The notes under the pieces are model-generated. The model saw only the letters and a list, made by a program, of their open reading frames with translations, did no database searches and was not told the origin of the DNA. From contig NC_080168.1 in assembly GCF_950295315.1 (NCBI RefSeq), forward strand, positions 70,660,508-70,724,507: DNA of 64,000 nt, written 5' to 3'. The position numbers were made by a program, and so were the translations under genes. The DNA comes from Erinaceus europaeus. Lineage: Eukaryota; Chordata; Mammalia; Eulipotyphla; Erinaceidae. Position 1 is the first letter of the stretch. The number at the start of each line of letters is the position of its first letter. Shown here one piece after another: positions 47,288-58,497 of the stretch.

Positions 47288-47435
47288 GGCAGGGCTGGCA
47301 AAAGAGCTCAGCTGGAGAGTGCGCTGCTTTGCCCTCTGCATGACCCAAGTTCAAGCCTGGCTCCAACCATATTAAGAGAAGTTTTGGTGCTGTGCTCTTT
47401 CACTTTCTGCTTCTATCCAAAAAAAAAAAAAAGTT
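47288..47435 (+). repeat. T3 SINE with A tail
   Basis: AAGAGCTCAGCTGGAGAGTG, CTGCTTTGCCCTCTGCATGA, AAGTTCAAGCCTGGC, AGAAGTTTTGGTGCTGTGCT and 14 A residues. Confidence 0.85.
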
Positions 47436-47505
47436 TTAACAGTAAAATAAAATAAACTCTATGAGCAAAGGAGAATTATCTGAGGAAGTGATTTTAGAAC
47501 CAAGA

Positions 47506-47603
47506 TTCATGGAGGGGGAGACAGCATAATGGTTATGCAAACAGACTTTCTAAGGTCCCAGGTTCAATCTCCTACATCACCATATATCAGGTGAGTCGTG
47601 CTC
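47506..47603 (+). repeat. T2 SINE, truncated at an L1
   Basis: ACAGCATAATGGTTATGCAA, GGTCCCAGGTTCAATCTCC and TCACCATATATCAGG. The end is fused to the L1 that follows. Confidence 0.8.
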
Positions 47604-47965
47604 TGTTGAGAGCAGTCTGGAGAACCCTCACAAGGCTAGAAATGGACCTTCCTTATGACCTAACAATTCTTCTCATAGGGATATATTCTAAGAAGTCAAA
47701 CACGCCCATCCAAAATTATATGTGTACACTTATGTTCATAGCAGCAGAATTTGTAATAGCAAAAATCTGGAAGCAACCCAGGTGTCCAACAACAGATGAG
47801 TGGCTGAGAAAGCTGTGGTATATATACACAATGGAATACTACTCAGCTATTAAGAGTAATGAATTCACCTTATCTTGGATGGAGCTTGAAGGAATTGTGT
47901 TAAATGAGATAAGGCAGAAAGAGAAGGATAAGTATGGGATGATCCCACTCATAACAGACGCTGAG

Positions 47966-48277
47966 AAAGAAAAACAGAAAGAAGGGGGCCGGGCAGTAGT
48001 GCAGTGGGTTAAGTGCAGGTGGTGCAAAGTGCAAGGACCAGTGTAAGGATCCTGGTTCGAGCCCCCAGCTCCCCACCTGCAGGGGAGTCGCTTCACAGGC
48101 AGTGACACAGGTCTGCAGGTGTCTATCTTTCTCTCCACCTCTCTGTCTTCCCCTCCTCTCTCCATTTCTCTCTGTCCTATGTAACAACAATGACATCAAT
48201 AACAACAAAAAGGACAAACAACAAGGGCAACAAAAGGGAATAAATATTAAAAAATTTTTAAAAAGAAAAACAGAAAG
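47966..48277 (+). repeat. T1 SINE (short form) with 16-bp TSD
   Basis: The perfect TSD AAAGAAAAACAGAAAG at 47966-47981 and 48262-48277 encloses a complete SINE: GTGCAGTGGGTTAAGTGCAG, CCTGGTTCGAGCCCCC, CCCCACCTGCAGGGGAGTCG, CCATTTCTCTCTGTCCTAT and an AAC/AAT-rich tail. This places it after the host L1. Confidence 0.95.
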
Positions 48278-50454
48278 GGAAACACAAAGCATAATTTGGA
48301 CTGGATTTGGAGTATTGCATCAAAGTAAAATACTCTGGGTTGGAGGAGAAGGGGGTAGATTCTCAGCTGTACTATAGGGAGGGTGACAAGAGGGACACAG
48401 GTCTTTGGTGGTGGGAATTGTGTTAATCTATACTCCTATTAACTTACAATCATAAATCACTACTTACTCAATATGTCAGGATAAAATACATTGAATGTCT
48501 TGAGTTCTTTAAATGTCTATCTTTCAGTTCTGAGCATATATTCCTTTAGTCTAAGCACTTAAAGTTTCAAATTTGTAAACTACTTGAATTTGGACACTGG
48601 GTTTAAATTGTTAAAGAACTTTTAAGAATAACTTTTTTAAAAAAAATTCTAAATCATCTAGAAACTTTGACCAGGTAGGTCCTGTCAGCATCTAAGATTT
48701 ATTTATTTGTAATAACATTAAATGACATAAATCATGGTGAGCTTATATACAGTACAGTAAATCCTAACCATGGGATTTTCAAAGTAAACCAAGCTCCCAA
48801 ATAACTTAGTTATAAAAATGATTATCTATTGCTTTCTTAAACTCTAAGACAACAAGGAACCTTCCTAGTTCTCTTTAAAAATCCATATTTCTCCCAGTCC
48901 TGAAACTTCTGGGACTTTGCTTATATTTCTTGATGCTTCTCCTCTTTATCCCCTACCACTGATACTTCCTCTGCTGACCTCAACTAAAACAATGCAACCA
49001 GTGCCACTATGCCACCTTTCACTTCAGACTGTATCCAAAGACACTGAACCTGAGATGTCAGCCCTCCAACTCCAATAATCTGGTGAGACCTTTCATAACA
49101 AATGGGACTCCCTAGTTCCATTTCAAATGGCACATTTCCTAACAAGGTTACAAGACCTAGATACCAGGGCCTAAGGGACAGAATACATGTGCACAGGTAT
49201 TCATAAGTTATGGGGAAATATATACCTCAAAGTAAAAGTGCTCAGTAGTCTCTAGTGAATAGACTTAGACTTAATAAGTTCAGCAAGCAAACAGAAAGAC
49301 CTAAAGAAAACACTATAATTTACCTAATCAAATATTTACTACCTAAGCCTAGACATCCTCCTCTCCTGCCACCTGCTTCACTTTCCTCAATTATTTTAAG
49401 TCTAACCTCTTCAGATAAAGTAAGGAATACAAAAGCTGGATAAGGGCAAGAGACTGACACACTTTAATAATGGCCTTTTTAGTAAATAAAAAATAATAAC
49501 CTTTTTAGTCACTACCAAGCCACCCCATCATCTGAGACCCTAGTCAGGGAACCCTTGGGTTCCTATACAGATATGATGGGCCTAGACCTCGAACAGATCT
49601 TTCTCTCCATCATGACTGGTCACTTCCATCAAGAACATTATCATAAGACTTCTTGTAGGCCTCTCTAGGACCCTGCCCTCAATATAGAGCAGCAATGGTA
49701 AAAACCACCCCACTTTCTGAAAGGAGACTGGGTCAGCCTACTCTGCCACACAAGGAAGACTGGTCCTGAAATTAGTGCATCCTAGAGTGTTCCCAGCTGT
49801 CACCATGGACTATAAACTCAGATTGACAGGGATGCAAAGGTTACACAGGCTCCTGTGCTAAATATGAATAGACATGGGCCCTAGGTCAGATCGATGGGTT
49901 TTACAGTTAAGAGTATTTATATACCTACCTCATATTTGGGAGCTACTTTCTGCCCTAATCCAACTTTCTAATTCTATTCTTAGACAATACTCAGATCCCA
50001 CTTGCATGTTAGCTGTCAGGCTCAGGCAAAAATTATGAAAGTCATGTGCCCCTTGGACTATACCTAAAATAGACTTCTTAGTTTCTTCCCACATGAAGAC
50101 CTAATTTCATCTGCTTTATTCCTACCGGTTCCTGTTTATTAAATATTTTGTCCTACTTTATGTCTTACTGCCTTTCAGCCACCAAGTTACAGATGCTACT
50201 ACGATGCCATCTTGATTTCCCTGGGCAGACAAGCTTACAAATGTGTGTGGGAAACTCACCTCTCCAGAGCCCTACCCCACTAAGGAAATATAGAAACAGT
50301 CTAGGGTATTGATCTGCATGCTAATGTCCACTTTCAGAGGAGAAACAATTACAGAAGCCAGCCCTTCCATCTTCTGCACACCATAAAGAATTTTGGTCCC
50401 TACTCCCAGAGAGGATAAAAAATAGGGAAGATTCCAATAGTAGCAATGGGACAT

Positions 50455-50975
50455 AGAAATCTAGTGGTATCTAGAGTTTGCAGTGAGTACCTCCCTAACA
50501 CTTCCTCTCCACTATTCCAAGCTTGGGATCCATGATTGCTCAACAAATTGTTTGGCTTTGTATGTTAACTCTCTTTTCAATCACCAGGTTCCAGATGCCA
50601 CCAGGATGCTGGCTAGGCTTCCCTGGATTGAAGACCCCACCAATGTGTCCTGGAGCTCAGCTTCCCCAGAGACACACCTTACTAGGGAAAGAGAGAGGCA
50701 GACTGGGAGTATGGACCGACCAGTCAACGCCCATGTTCAGCGGGGAAGCAATTACAGAAGCCAGACCCTCTACCTTCTGCAACCCTCAACGACCCTGGGT
50801 CCATGCTCCCAGAGGGCTAGAGAATGGGAAGGCTATCATGGGAGGGGGTGGGTTATGGGGATTGGGTGGTGGGAATTGTGTGGAGTTGTACCCCTCCTAC
50901 CTTATGCTTTTGTTCACTAATCCTTTCTTAAATAAAAATTTTTTAAAAAGAAAAAAAAAAGAAATCTAGTGGTAT
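50455..50975 (+). mobile_element. L1-L 3' end nested in an older L1, 16-bp TSD
   Basis: The perfect TSD AGAAATCTAGTGGTAT at 50455-50470 and 50960-50975 flanks about 490 bp of L1-L 3' UTR with an A-rich tail. Outside the TSDs the older L1 continues without loss (ATGGGACATAGAAATC... into ...AATTGTACCCCTATTATC). Confidence 0.95.
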
Positions 50976-51045
50976 AATTGTACCCCTATTATCTCAAAAT
51001 CTTGTCAAGTATTATTAAATCACTAATAAAAATAAAATAAAAACA

Positions 51046-51421
51046 CAAGATCAAATGAGATGACAACCACAAGGTATGGGAATGGTTTCCAGGCTAGCAA
51101 ACAGAATGGAAAATGTGCCTTTTCTAAAGAAAATGTGTTCAAAGAGTAGAAAGAAGTCATATGACTAGAGTATATGAGCAAGGACACACATGGAGAAGGC
51201 AAGGTCAGGGAGGAACAAGAGTTACGTTGTGTTATACCAGCATTTTTGTTCAGGTCCTGATAAAGAAGGAGTTTAGAATTTTCTCTCAAATTCACTGGAA
51301 ATCTCCTAGATGATTGTAAGTAATATCCTATAGAGAAATGAATGAATGAGTGGTTGGTTGGATGTGTTAATAGACAATTGGATGAATAGATGTATAGATA
51401 GACAGATGATGATAGGTAGAT

Positions 51422-51472
<51 letters not shown>

Positions 51473-51909
51473 GATAGATGAGTGGTACTGGTAGAGTATG
51501 TCCTTGGCACACATGAGGTTATGTGTTTGACTCCTGACTCCTGTTTCTAACTATACCAGGTAGTATCTCCTGGTTCAAAGCAACAGCACCCAAGTGGGTT
51601 CATGCCCAAATGTTAAAGACAAAGCAGGCAATAAAGATAAGTGCAGGTGTGAACCAGTGCACTGGCCTCAGCTGCCAGACAGGTGAGAGCTTATCTGGCA
51701 CATTCCTTTCATATACCCTCTCATAAAACCTGTGACTGCTTCTACCCTCTTTGCTGGAGTACTTGTTTATGATGCCACAGAAGCACCTTTCTATGAAAGA
51801 AGCTCAACAAACACTGGAGTCTTGATGGGGAGGGGTCTGACTGCAGCAGTGTGCCTTTAAGCATGAGGTTTAGTCACAGTGTCCTAGGGAGTGTGTATAT
51901 TAAACAAGG
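51046..51909. other. Unique sequence with (GATA)n array
   Basis: Mostly featureless. (TAGA/GATA)n occupies about 51380-51480, with an uninterrupted core at about 51423-51471. The 163-codon minus-strand frame here is largely repeat-derived and not a gene. Confidence 0.5.
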
Positions 51910-52060
51910 CTCCAACAGGCTGCAAAAATAGCTCACCTGGAGAGTGTGCTGCTTTGCCATTCATGTGACCCAGGTCCTGCCTCTTTCCCCCATATTGAAA
52001 GAAATTTCTGTGTTTTCTCTCTCTCTCTCTCTCTCTCTGTCTCAAATGAAATTAAATAGA
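51910..52060 (+). repeat. T3 SINE with (CT)n
   Basis: AAAATAGCTCACCTGGAGAG, GTGCTGCTTTGCCATTCATG, GACCCAGGTCCTGCC and (CT)n at 52016-52038, A-rich end. Confidence 0.85.
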
Positions 52061-52061
52061 T

Positions 52062-52250
52062 AAAGTGCAGGATGTCCAAGCATGAGGTCACAAGTTCAAT
52101 CCCTGCCATTGCACATTCCAGAAGCAAAGCTCTGGCTTTCACTCTCCCCCTCTCTATCATCAATAAATAGAAGGAAAGAAAGAGAGAAATAAAGAAAGAA
52201 AGAGAAGGGAGGGAGGTAAAGAGAAAGAAAGGTGAATTTAAAAAAAAAAA
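52062..52250 (+). repeat. T4 SINE with purine-rich tail
   Basis: GTGCAGGATGTCCAAGCATG, AGGTCACAAGTTCAATCCC, CATTGCACATTCCAGAAGC and ATCAATAAATAGAAGG, then GAAA/GGGA repeats and an A-run. Confidence 0.75.
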
Positions 52251-52647
52251 AAGACTTTTGAAGGAGATATGGGGGTGGAGCTAGAATGACAGTGTCAGGA
52301 GGGGAAAAAAGATGAAAAAAGAAAAGAAACAAAATAAAATGAAATGAAAAACAAAGTTCCATTACTAGTCACTAAAGCACCACAAATGGGTGGTCCCACA
52401 CCACTCAAAGGTGTTACCTCACAGCCCTGGACTCTAGAAACTGATCAGTGTGTTGGTGGGGTTACCTTTCCTGAAGGTGTTGGAGAGGAGACTTCCCCGC
52501 CTCTCTCCCACTTCAGAAGCATCCCATGTGAGCTTCTGAAGTCATGTAGCATCCTTCCAAATCCCCCTTCAGTCAGAGTTTTGAGCCCCCCCTGCCCTAG
52601 GACCATGTGCCCTCAACTCCACAATTCCCAGTGGACTTTTGTTTGTT
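52251..52647. other. Unique sequence
   Basis: A-rich at the left, otherwise featureless. The open frame at 52344-52670 has no recognised domain. Confidence 0.35.
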
Positions 52648-52832
52648 TTTTTAATTTTGACAGAAAGTGAGAAACACACACAGAGAGAAAGTTACAAAGT
52701 TTAAAAGTAACACCTGCAGCACTGTTTCACCTCTCATGAAACTTCCTCCTTCACTTGGGGACCAGAGATTTGAACTTGGATCCTTGTGAATGCTACTATG
52801 CACACTGTCAGCTGAGTCACCACCTACCCCCT
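52648..52832 (-). repeat. T1 tRNA-derived SINE
   Basis: The minus strand has GGTGGTGACTCAGCTGACAG, GGATCCAAGTTCAAATC, AGGAGGAAGTTTCATGAGAG, CTGCAGGTGTTAC; diverged. Confidence 0.7.
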
Positions 52833-53154
52833 AGCACCATTCTTCTATCTGACCATGTAACTTGAAACCCAATAAAATTAAAAGCCAGATAATCCCTTAA
52901 TAACAATAAATTAAAATCAAAACAATCTTGAGGTTCTGGAGTATGATCAGGGAAAGATTTCTTGAGAAACCTAAGCATTAATCCATGACCTCTGGGACAG
53001 TAGAGAAAAGGCTGAACCTTTAATTCACACAGCCTACTTTCAATTGTTGCCCATCAGAAAGCTTTCCTAAATGTCCTGTGATATAAGATCTGATTTATGC
53101 ACAGAAATAAAAATTAACTATCAAATAAATAATTTATGCTACTATCAAATAAAT
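52833..53154. other. AT-rich unique sequence
   Basis: No repeat or gene signature seen. Confidence 0.35.
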
Positions 53155-53300
53155 AAATAAGCATGTGGCACCATGGATAAAAGGTTGTATTTTCAAGCAT
53201 GAGATTCAGATTTCTATCCCCAGCATCACATGTGGTAGAATAATGTTCTGGCTTTCCCTCCTCTCTCTCTCTCCATTAATAAATTATCTTTTCTGTAAAA
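53155..53300 (+). repeat. T4 SINE
   Basis: ATGTGGCACCATGGATAAAA, TTTTCAAGCATGAGATTCAG, TTTCTATCCCCAGCATCAC, AATGTTCTGGCTTTCCC, CT-rich and A-rich tail. Confidence 0.8.
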
Positions 53301-53322
53301 AAAAAAAAATCATATATATACA

Positions 53323-53460
53323 GTGGTAGATAACATAATGGTTATACAAACAGACTCTCATTTCTGAGCTCCAAAGCACCAGGTTTAATCCTTCACACCA
53401 CCATAAGTCAGAGATGATCAATTCTCTGGTTAAAAAAAAACAAAAAAACTTTAAACAAAA
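53323..53460 (+). repeat. T2 SINE
   Basis: ATAACATAATGGTTATACAA, ACAGACTCTCATTTCTGAGC, AGGTTTAATCCTTCACACC, ACCATAAGTCAGAGATGATC and an A-rich tail. Confidence 0.82.
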
Positions 53461-53489
53461 TAAATTCAGACCTAGACTAACTTAAAACA

Positions 53490-53755
53490 GGTATAAAAAT
53501 TCATACAAAATTCACAGATAAAGAGAGAATTTTAAATGCAGTAAGATAACAGCCAAGGAGTCACTTATAAAGGAACCTCCATAAGTCTACCATAGATTTC
53601 TAAAAAAAAAAAATAATAATAACTTCTAAAGGAAATAAAGGACTGGTAGGATATACTCAAAGTTTTGAATAAAAAAAAAATCTCAGCACAAAAATACTAT
53701 ATCCAGCTAGTTTATCACTCAGATTTGAAGAAGTGATGAAGTTTTCCAAAGTCCC
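53490..53755 (+). mobile_element. Old L1 ORF1 fragment
   Basis: Contains TTCACAGATAAAGAGAGAAT, TTAAATGCAGTAAGATAAC, ATAAAGGAACCTCCATAAG and ACTATATCCAGCTAGTTTAT, CACTCAGATTTGAAG. Together these follow the order of the ORF1 C-terminal domain (DKERILNAVR..., YKGTSIR..., ILYPAKLSLRFEE in younger L1s). Heavily decayed, with no open frame. Confidence 0.65.
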
Positions 53756-53756
53756 A

Positions 53757-53935
53757 GAAGGCAGACAGTAGATGTGGAGTTTAATTCTCAAACATGGGGT
53801 TATAAGTTCTATCACTAACATTGCATGTGCCAAAGTGGTGCTCTGGATCCTTCCTCTTCATCCTCTTGCTCCTCCTCTTCTTCTTCCTCTTCCACTTTCT
53901 CATCCTCACACAAATAATTAAAGCAAGAGAGAAAT
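53757..53935 (+). repeat. T4 SINE with CTCCT-rich tail
   Basis: TGGAGTTTAATTCTCAAACA, TTATAAGTTCTATCACTAAC, ATTGCATGTGCCAAAGTGG and GCTCTGGATCC, then a CTT/CCT-rich tail at 53855-53905. Confidence 0.7.
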
Positions 53936-54593
53936 AAAGGTGAGAACAAATGAAAGTTAAAGAGAGAGGAAAGGTGAGAGAGAGAGAGAGAAAGAGATGG
54001 AGAGAAGCTCCTTGGGAATTCTCTCTTCACCTCAATAGAAGGTAATTAGCACATTGCCCAGTGAAGAAGCACTATTGGACAGACAGAAAAAGCTGCATAC
54101 TGTGATCAAGAGCATCCAATTGCCAAGGATTTGGGTCTCTTCTCAGGTTTATCTTCAAGTATATGAGTGAAACATTTGTGAAAAGTATGTGAAATTAAAG
54201 ACTTGCATCCCCAAGGTCAATTTCCACAGAGGCTGCTGTGGACAATGTGATGGTCTGGACACCTGGAATCAGCCATCAGGAAACCCAAGATGACCCATTA
54301 GAAGAATTACATGTCATTATTTTACTCCGATGTCCACATTTCCACCTGTGGCCTCTACTCTGGGGGCACAAGAGGACATCCATCTTGTCTTCTTTTATCC
54401 ACATACCTCACTTCCATGGATGTTTCCTGCCCACATTTCAGGGACCCACTTCCCACTGGAGGGAGAGAAAACTAGCAATGCAGCATCATGGGTGTCAATG
54501 TCTCTGCTTGTTGTCTGCTGCTGAGCTAGCATGGGAGTGCCTCTTCCCAGGTGCATACTCTCTGGGTTGGAGAGAATGTGACCAGAGCCACTC
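53936..54593. other. Unique sequence
   Basis: GA-rich at 53970-54005. A 132-codon frame (54238-54636) has no recognised domain and runs into the adjoining LTR, so it is rejected as a gene. Confidence 0.4.
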
Positions 54594-55089
54594 TGGGCAG
54601 CTACTCACTCAGCAGCTCGACAGAGATGACCCATGAACAGAGCTTGTGGTGGCAAAGCAATTTGATTATTTATTGATCCAGGCTTTTAAAGATCGGACCC
54701 AGAAGTGGCAAGTCAGAAATGGAAATGGCTAGGAAAGGGGCGGAGAAAGGCAAAAGGGGCTGGGAAAGGTAGGCACTTCCTTAGCAACTGTTGCGAGGGT
54801 TTTAACTGGTAGGATTAATAATACCCTGGAGGCAGGGAGGGTCTTGAGGGTAGAAAGAAGATAGATCAAAGGAATAGAATGGATGGGGATCTTTCAGGCC
54901 AAAGAATGATTATGTAAATAATAAGAGAGCAGGCCATAGTATCAGGAAGGCAGGGAGTCTGCTAAGATGGGAAAACCTTGGGGGGTTTTGTCTCTTGCTC
55001 GACCTCTCAGTAGAGAGAGACTGACAGGATGCATGTCCCCTCAAGTCAAGCCCTGCCAAGCTCAACCACATCCTCACAATTTCCCGACA
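54594..55089 (-). mobile_element. Probable solo LTR, class II-like
   Basis: The minus strand starts TGTCGGGAAATTGTGAGG and can end at GTAGCTGCCCA (about 496 bp). It has a GC box near 54738, TTTAAAAGCC as TATA-like element (54681-54690) and AATAAATAA (54669-54674 core). The polyadenylation signal lies only a few bases after the TATA-like element, an arrangement known in betaretrovirus-type LTRs with a very short R. A TSD was not found; the 3' end is approximate. Confidence 0.6.
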
Positions 55090-55214
55090 GTTTGCTTGAA
55101 AGAAAGTCCTCTTACTAAAGTGATGTTGCCTAGAATAGGACCAGAGATGCCACTGCATGTCCTAGGTGACACCAGATATGGTTGGCTTCTGGAGCTGTTG
55201 GAGTGTCTAAAAAG

Positions 55215-55350
55215 ACTCCAACATTGTTTTTAAAGAGAAACACAGAGACAGAAATTGAAAGAGATCATAACATCAAAGCTTCCTCCAAAACAGTGGGGGC
55301 CAGGCTCAACCTGTGTCTTAAACACAACAGAGAGCACTAAGTGTTGAAGT
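55215..55350 (-). repeat. T3 SINE, decayed
   Basis: The minus strand has ACACAGGTTGAGCCTGGCCC, CCACTGTTTTGGAGGAAGCT, TTGATGTTATGATCTCTTTC. Matches the T3 order. Confidence 0.65.
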
Positions 55351-55539
55351 GTCTTTTCAGTCTTGTTCTGGGCCCCAGGTAGAATAAGATTGGGGGCTGA
55401 GACTCTACCCTTTGGGACTGGCGGTAGAATGCTGTGTGTCCTCAAAGATAAGTCAGTCATCAGTGATTCATATCAGGATGGAGCTGTGCACACTCTCTGC
55501 ACTGTTCTCCCACAGGAGAAGAATACATATAGGGTATAG

Positions 55540-55660
55540 GAAAGTGGGGGCCATTTGGATAGCACACTGCTTTCCTATGTGTGTGACCCAGGTTTGAGCC
55601 TGGCCTCTACTCTGTTGAAGGAAGCTTCAGTCCTGTGATCTCCATCTCTATCTATCTATA

Positions 55661-55698
<38 letters not shown>

Positions 55699-55755
55699 CT
55701 CCCTCCCTCCCTCCCTCCCTCTTTCCCTCCCTCTATCCCTCTGTTTCTATCTAGA
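55540..55755 (+). repeat. T3 SINE with (CTAT)n(CCCT)n tail
   Basis: CCATTTGGATAGCACACTGC, GTGTGACCCAGGTTTGAGCC, AAGGAAGCTTCAGTCCTGTG, then (CTAT)n at about 55645-55698 and (CCCT)n to about 55740. Confidence 0.85.
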
Positions 55756-56357
55756 AAAGCCAGCCTGGAGTAGTGAATCTCCAGTGACAACATTAAAAAC
55801 CCTAATTAAAAGAAGAAAAAGCTGATTGATTCTAATTTGAGGTTGCAGTCTGATGACTTGTGTGAGTGTCCACTCACCCAGGCCTCCATCCATTGTGATC
55901 ACTGATGTTTGCCGGGTACCCAGAACTGTGCTAAGTGCCTGACAATGCACAGAGCCCTCAGAATCTGCTGGGGAAAAGCTCTCATCTGCTGAAATGTGGT
56001 ATGCCCATATTAGAAGGATTCAGAGATGTCTGTTTGGGGACACTGGGTGGTTAAAGGTAAAATGGATCTTAAGGGCTGAGTGAGTACATCAGGAAAGGGA
56101 AAGGAGCCAGATGAATAGGTGTGACCCCTCAAATGTAAAGAAGAGAATTTCCCACCAGAGAAGAATTTAGAGGAATTTCTATCTACCTACCTATCTATCC
56201 ATCTGTCTATATCAATCTCTATCTGTTTATACTTGGACAGAATATTAGAATGTCAGTCTATGTCTATCATCCTTGGCACTCCCCTCACAAATCCTCTATA
56301 AAACTATACTTTAGAACATCTGGAATAATTGATTATAAGAAATGTCTTAAAAGAAAA
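55756..56357. other. Unique sequence
   Basis: A short degenerate (CTAT)n run near 56180-56225; otherwise nothing recognised. Confidence 0.4.
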
Positions 56358-56568
56358 CACCATGTTCAGTGAAGAAACAATTACAGAAGCCAGACCTTCC
56401 GCCTTCTGTACCCCACAGTGATCGTGAATCCATACTCCCAGAAGGATAAAGAACAGGAAAGCTATCATGGGAGGGGATTGGATATAGAGTTCTGGGGGTG
56501 GTCATTGTGTGGAAATGTACCCCTCTTATCCTATAATCCTGTCAGTATTTCCGTTTTATAAATTAAAA
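56358..56568 (+). mobile_element. Short L1-L 3' end
   Basis: About 210 bp: CACCATGTTCAGTGAAGAAA, CAATTACAGAAGCCAGACC, ATCCATACTCCCAGAAGG, GTGTGGAAATGTACCCCTC, ending TCCGTTTTATAAATTAAAAG and a GA repeat. No clear TSD. Confidence 0.88.
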
Positions 56569-56779
56569 GAGAGAGAGAGAGAATAGCACAGAACTGTGTC
56601 AGATCATATGCAGGAGCAGTGACCAAGTCTCCTTGTGAGGTGTCTGAATCAAAGCTGAGAGATTCTCATGACCCACTATTAGGCCACAACAGACAGCAGA
56701 TGCACCCCCAGTGGGGAAATGAAATTCTCAGTGGGAAAATATTCAGGCATTTTCTTTTATGGTGAAGTTTATTTTTCCA

Positions 56780-56928
56780 TTCATATCTATTTTTTTAGAA
56801 ATGTGTGATAGAAAAGAAGAGAAGAACCAGAACAAAACCCTGGAGCAATAGATGCTGAGAATTTAACTTGAAATATCACAATTGAGAATCCAGTGCTTTA
56901 TCCACTGCACTGCCTCCTGGAGCACATG
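56780..56928 (-). repeat. T4 SINE
   Basis: The minus strand has GGCAGTGCAGTGGATAAAGC, CTGGATTCTCAATTGTGATA, AACTTAAATTCTCAGCATCT-like sequence and an A-rich end; diverged. Confidence 0.65.
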
Positions 56929-57082
56929 CAGGGGCTTTCTGAGTCAGCTGTAAAATATTGACACACTGGACATTGAATTCAGGACCTCACACATGAGAAC
57001 AAAGACAAAAGCTTCCTTGCCTCTGAAAACCTCTGCTAGCTTCAGTCTACAACTAGATTGGACTTTCAAAAGTTTCTTCACC

Positions 57083-57275
57083 AGGGCCAGGTGGCGGCAC
57101 ACTTGGTAGAGCACACATGTTACCATGCATAAGAACCCAGGTTCAAGCCCATGATCACCATATGCAGGGGGGAGCTTCACAAATGGTAGAGTAGGTCTGC
57201 AGGTGTCTCTTCTTTCTCCCTCTCTATCTTCCCCTGTCCTATTAATTTTTCTGTATCCATGAAAAAATACAATAT
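57083..57275 (+). repeat. T1 tRNA-derived SINE
   Basis: GCCAGGTGGCGGCACACTTG, GAGCACACATGTTACCATGC, CAGGTTCAAGCCC, GCAGGGGGGAGCTTCACAAA, CTGCAGGTGTCTCTTC and an A-rich end. Confidence 0.88.
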
Positions 57276-57834
57276 TTTTAAATGCCTTAACCTAGAGCTC
57301 CCAAACTTTCTCAATCATCAGTCATCCCAGAAAATTCCTGAAAACACATACTCAGTCATTCGGGGAAATAGTTCATGGGCAGAACATAGGTTCCTTCTCC
57401 CCTACCCCCCAATTATTCTCTTTCTTGAGAAACATATGCAGAAATAAGTCTTTCCTAAAAGCACACACATTCAGACCTGCTGGAAGAGAATATGGGGGTA
57501 TCTTTGGAGAGAGCTCTGAAGAGAGGCCCACACAGCCAGGCCCCAGACGTCCTAATTCCAGCAAAACCACATGAGGTGGTCTATGGAAGAACATTCCAGA
57601 CAGGGACAAGACCTTTATTTAGAGGGTTTGTTCTTTCTCAATCTGGGATGAGGGGGAATCATTGCAATAAACAATGTCCATGTCTCCTCCCAAAGTAATG
57701 TAAACGAGCCACAGGCTCCAGTCATGCTATTTTTACAAGGCTTTAAATAACCGCTTCAATGCACAACAACCCACTCCGGCAGATGTGATTCATTTCATGG
57801 GCCAGCAGGACCTTTTGCTGCAGAGGCACAAGGT
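57276..57834. other. Unique sequence
   Basis: No repeat or gene signature seen. Confidence 0.4.
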
Positions 57835-58005
57835 GCCACTGAAATAGCTCACCTGGATAGTGTACTGCTTTGCCACATGTGTGACCCAGATTTAAGACTG
57901 GCTCTCACTATGTTGAAGGAAGCTTCTGTGTGCTGATCCCCCCCTCTCCCTCTCTGTCTCTATGTGTCTACAGAAATACAAATAAATATAAATTTAAAAG
58001 TAATA
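57835..58005 (+). repeat. T3 SINE
   Basis: GAAATAGCTCACCTGGATAG, TGTACTGCTTTGCCACATGT, GACCCAGATTTAAGACTGGC, GAAGGAAGCTTCTGTGTGCT, CT-rich and A-rich tail. Confidence 0.87.
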
Positions 58006-58214
58006 ATAAAGGAGAGCCATGTCATCTGTCACCACACAGATAACTCAAGGTGGAGGATTAAACCTATGGGTCCCAGGCAGTGCCTACCAAAAGGACATGA
58101 TTTGTGGCAGCCCCTTCAACCACCTGCCTTTGGAACAGTGGCTGGCATTGCCCTAACAGAGAATCTTACGTCCCTAACAGAATCTTATATCCATTTCACC
58201 CACCAAGAAAGAAG

Positions 58215-58497
58215 TTTAGTAGTTTTTTGTTTGTTTTTTGTTTGTTTTTTTTCCTTTTGCCCCCAGAGTTTTTGCCATCAGGCTTAGTACCATCCCTAGG
58301 AGGCATTTATTTATTTATTTATTTTTATAAATAGTGAGAGACAGAGAGAGATAAAGAGAGAGAGAAAGGAGAAACCTGCAGCACTGTCCCACCACTCATG
58401 AAGTTTTTGCCCTGCAAGTAGCACCAGAGGATTGAACCTGGATTTTTATGCTTGGTAACATGTGTGCTCAACCAGATGCACCAATGCCAGTCCTGGC
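58215..58497 (-). repeat. T1 tRNA-derived SINE, long form
   Basis: The minus strand has GGCATTGGTGCATCTGGTTG, ACATGTTACCAAGC, CAGGTTCAATCC, CTTCATGAGTGGTGGGACAG, then linker (AAAT)n and GATGGTACTAAGCCTGATGG as the terminal module; A-rich end. Confidence 0.85.

Larger units (their letters stand above)
47604..51045 (+). mobile_element. Older L1 3' part (ORF2 end plus long 3' UTR), twice interrupted
   Basis: The ORF2 C-terminus is open from 47591 to about 47970 ([57 protein letters not shown]). The long 3' UTR then follows. A T1 SINE sits at 47982-48261 and an L1-L 3' end at 50471-50959. The element's own end is at 50976-51045, CACTAATAAAAATAAAATA, which differs from the L1-L terminus; it is probably an older relative of L1-L. 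Confidence 0.88.

Noticed and set aside
51380..51480. CRISPR-like regular repeat
   Set aside because: It is a plain GATA/TAGA tetranucleotide array without spacers.
54238..54636. 132-codon open frame as a possible host gene
   Set aside because: No recognisable domain or splice context, and its end lies inside an LTR candidate.
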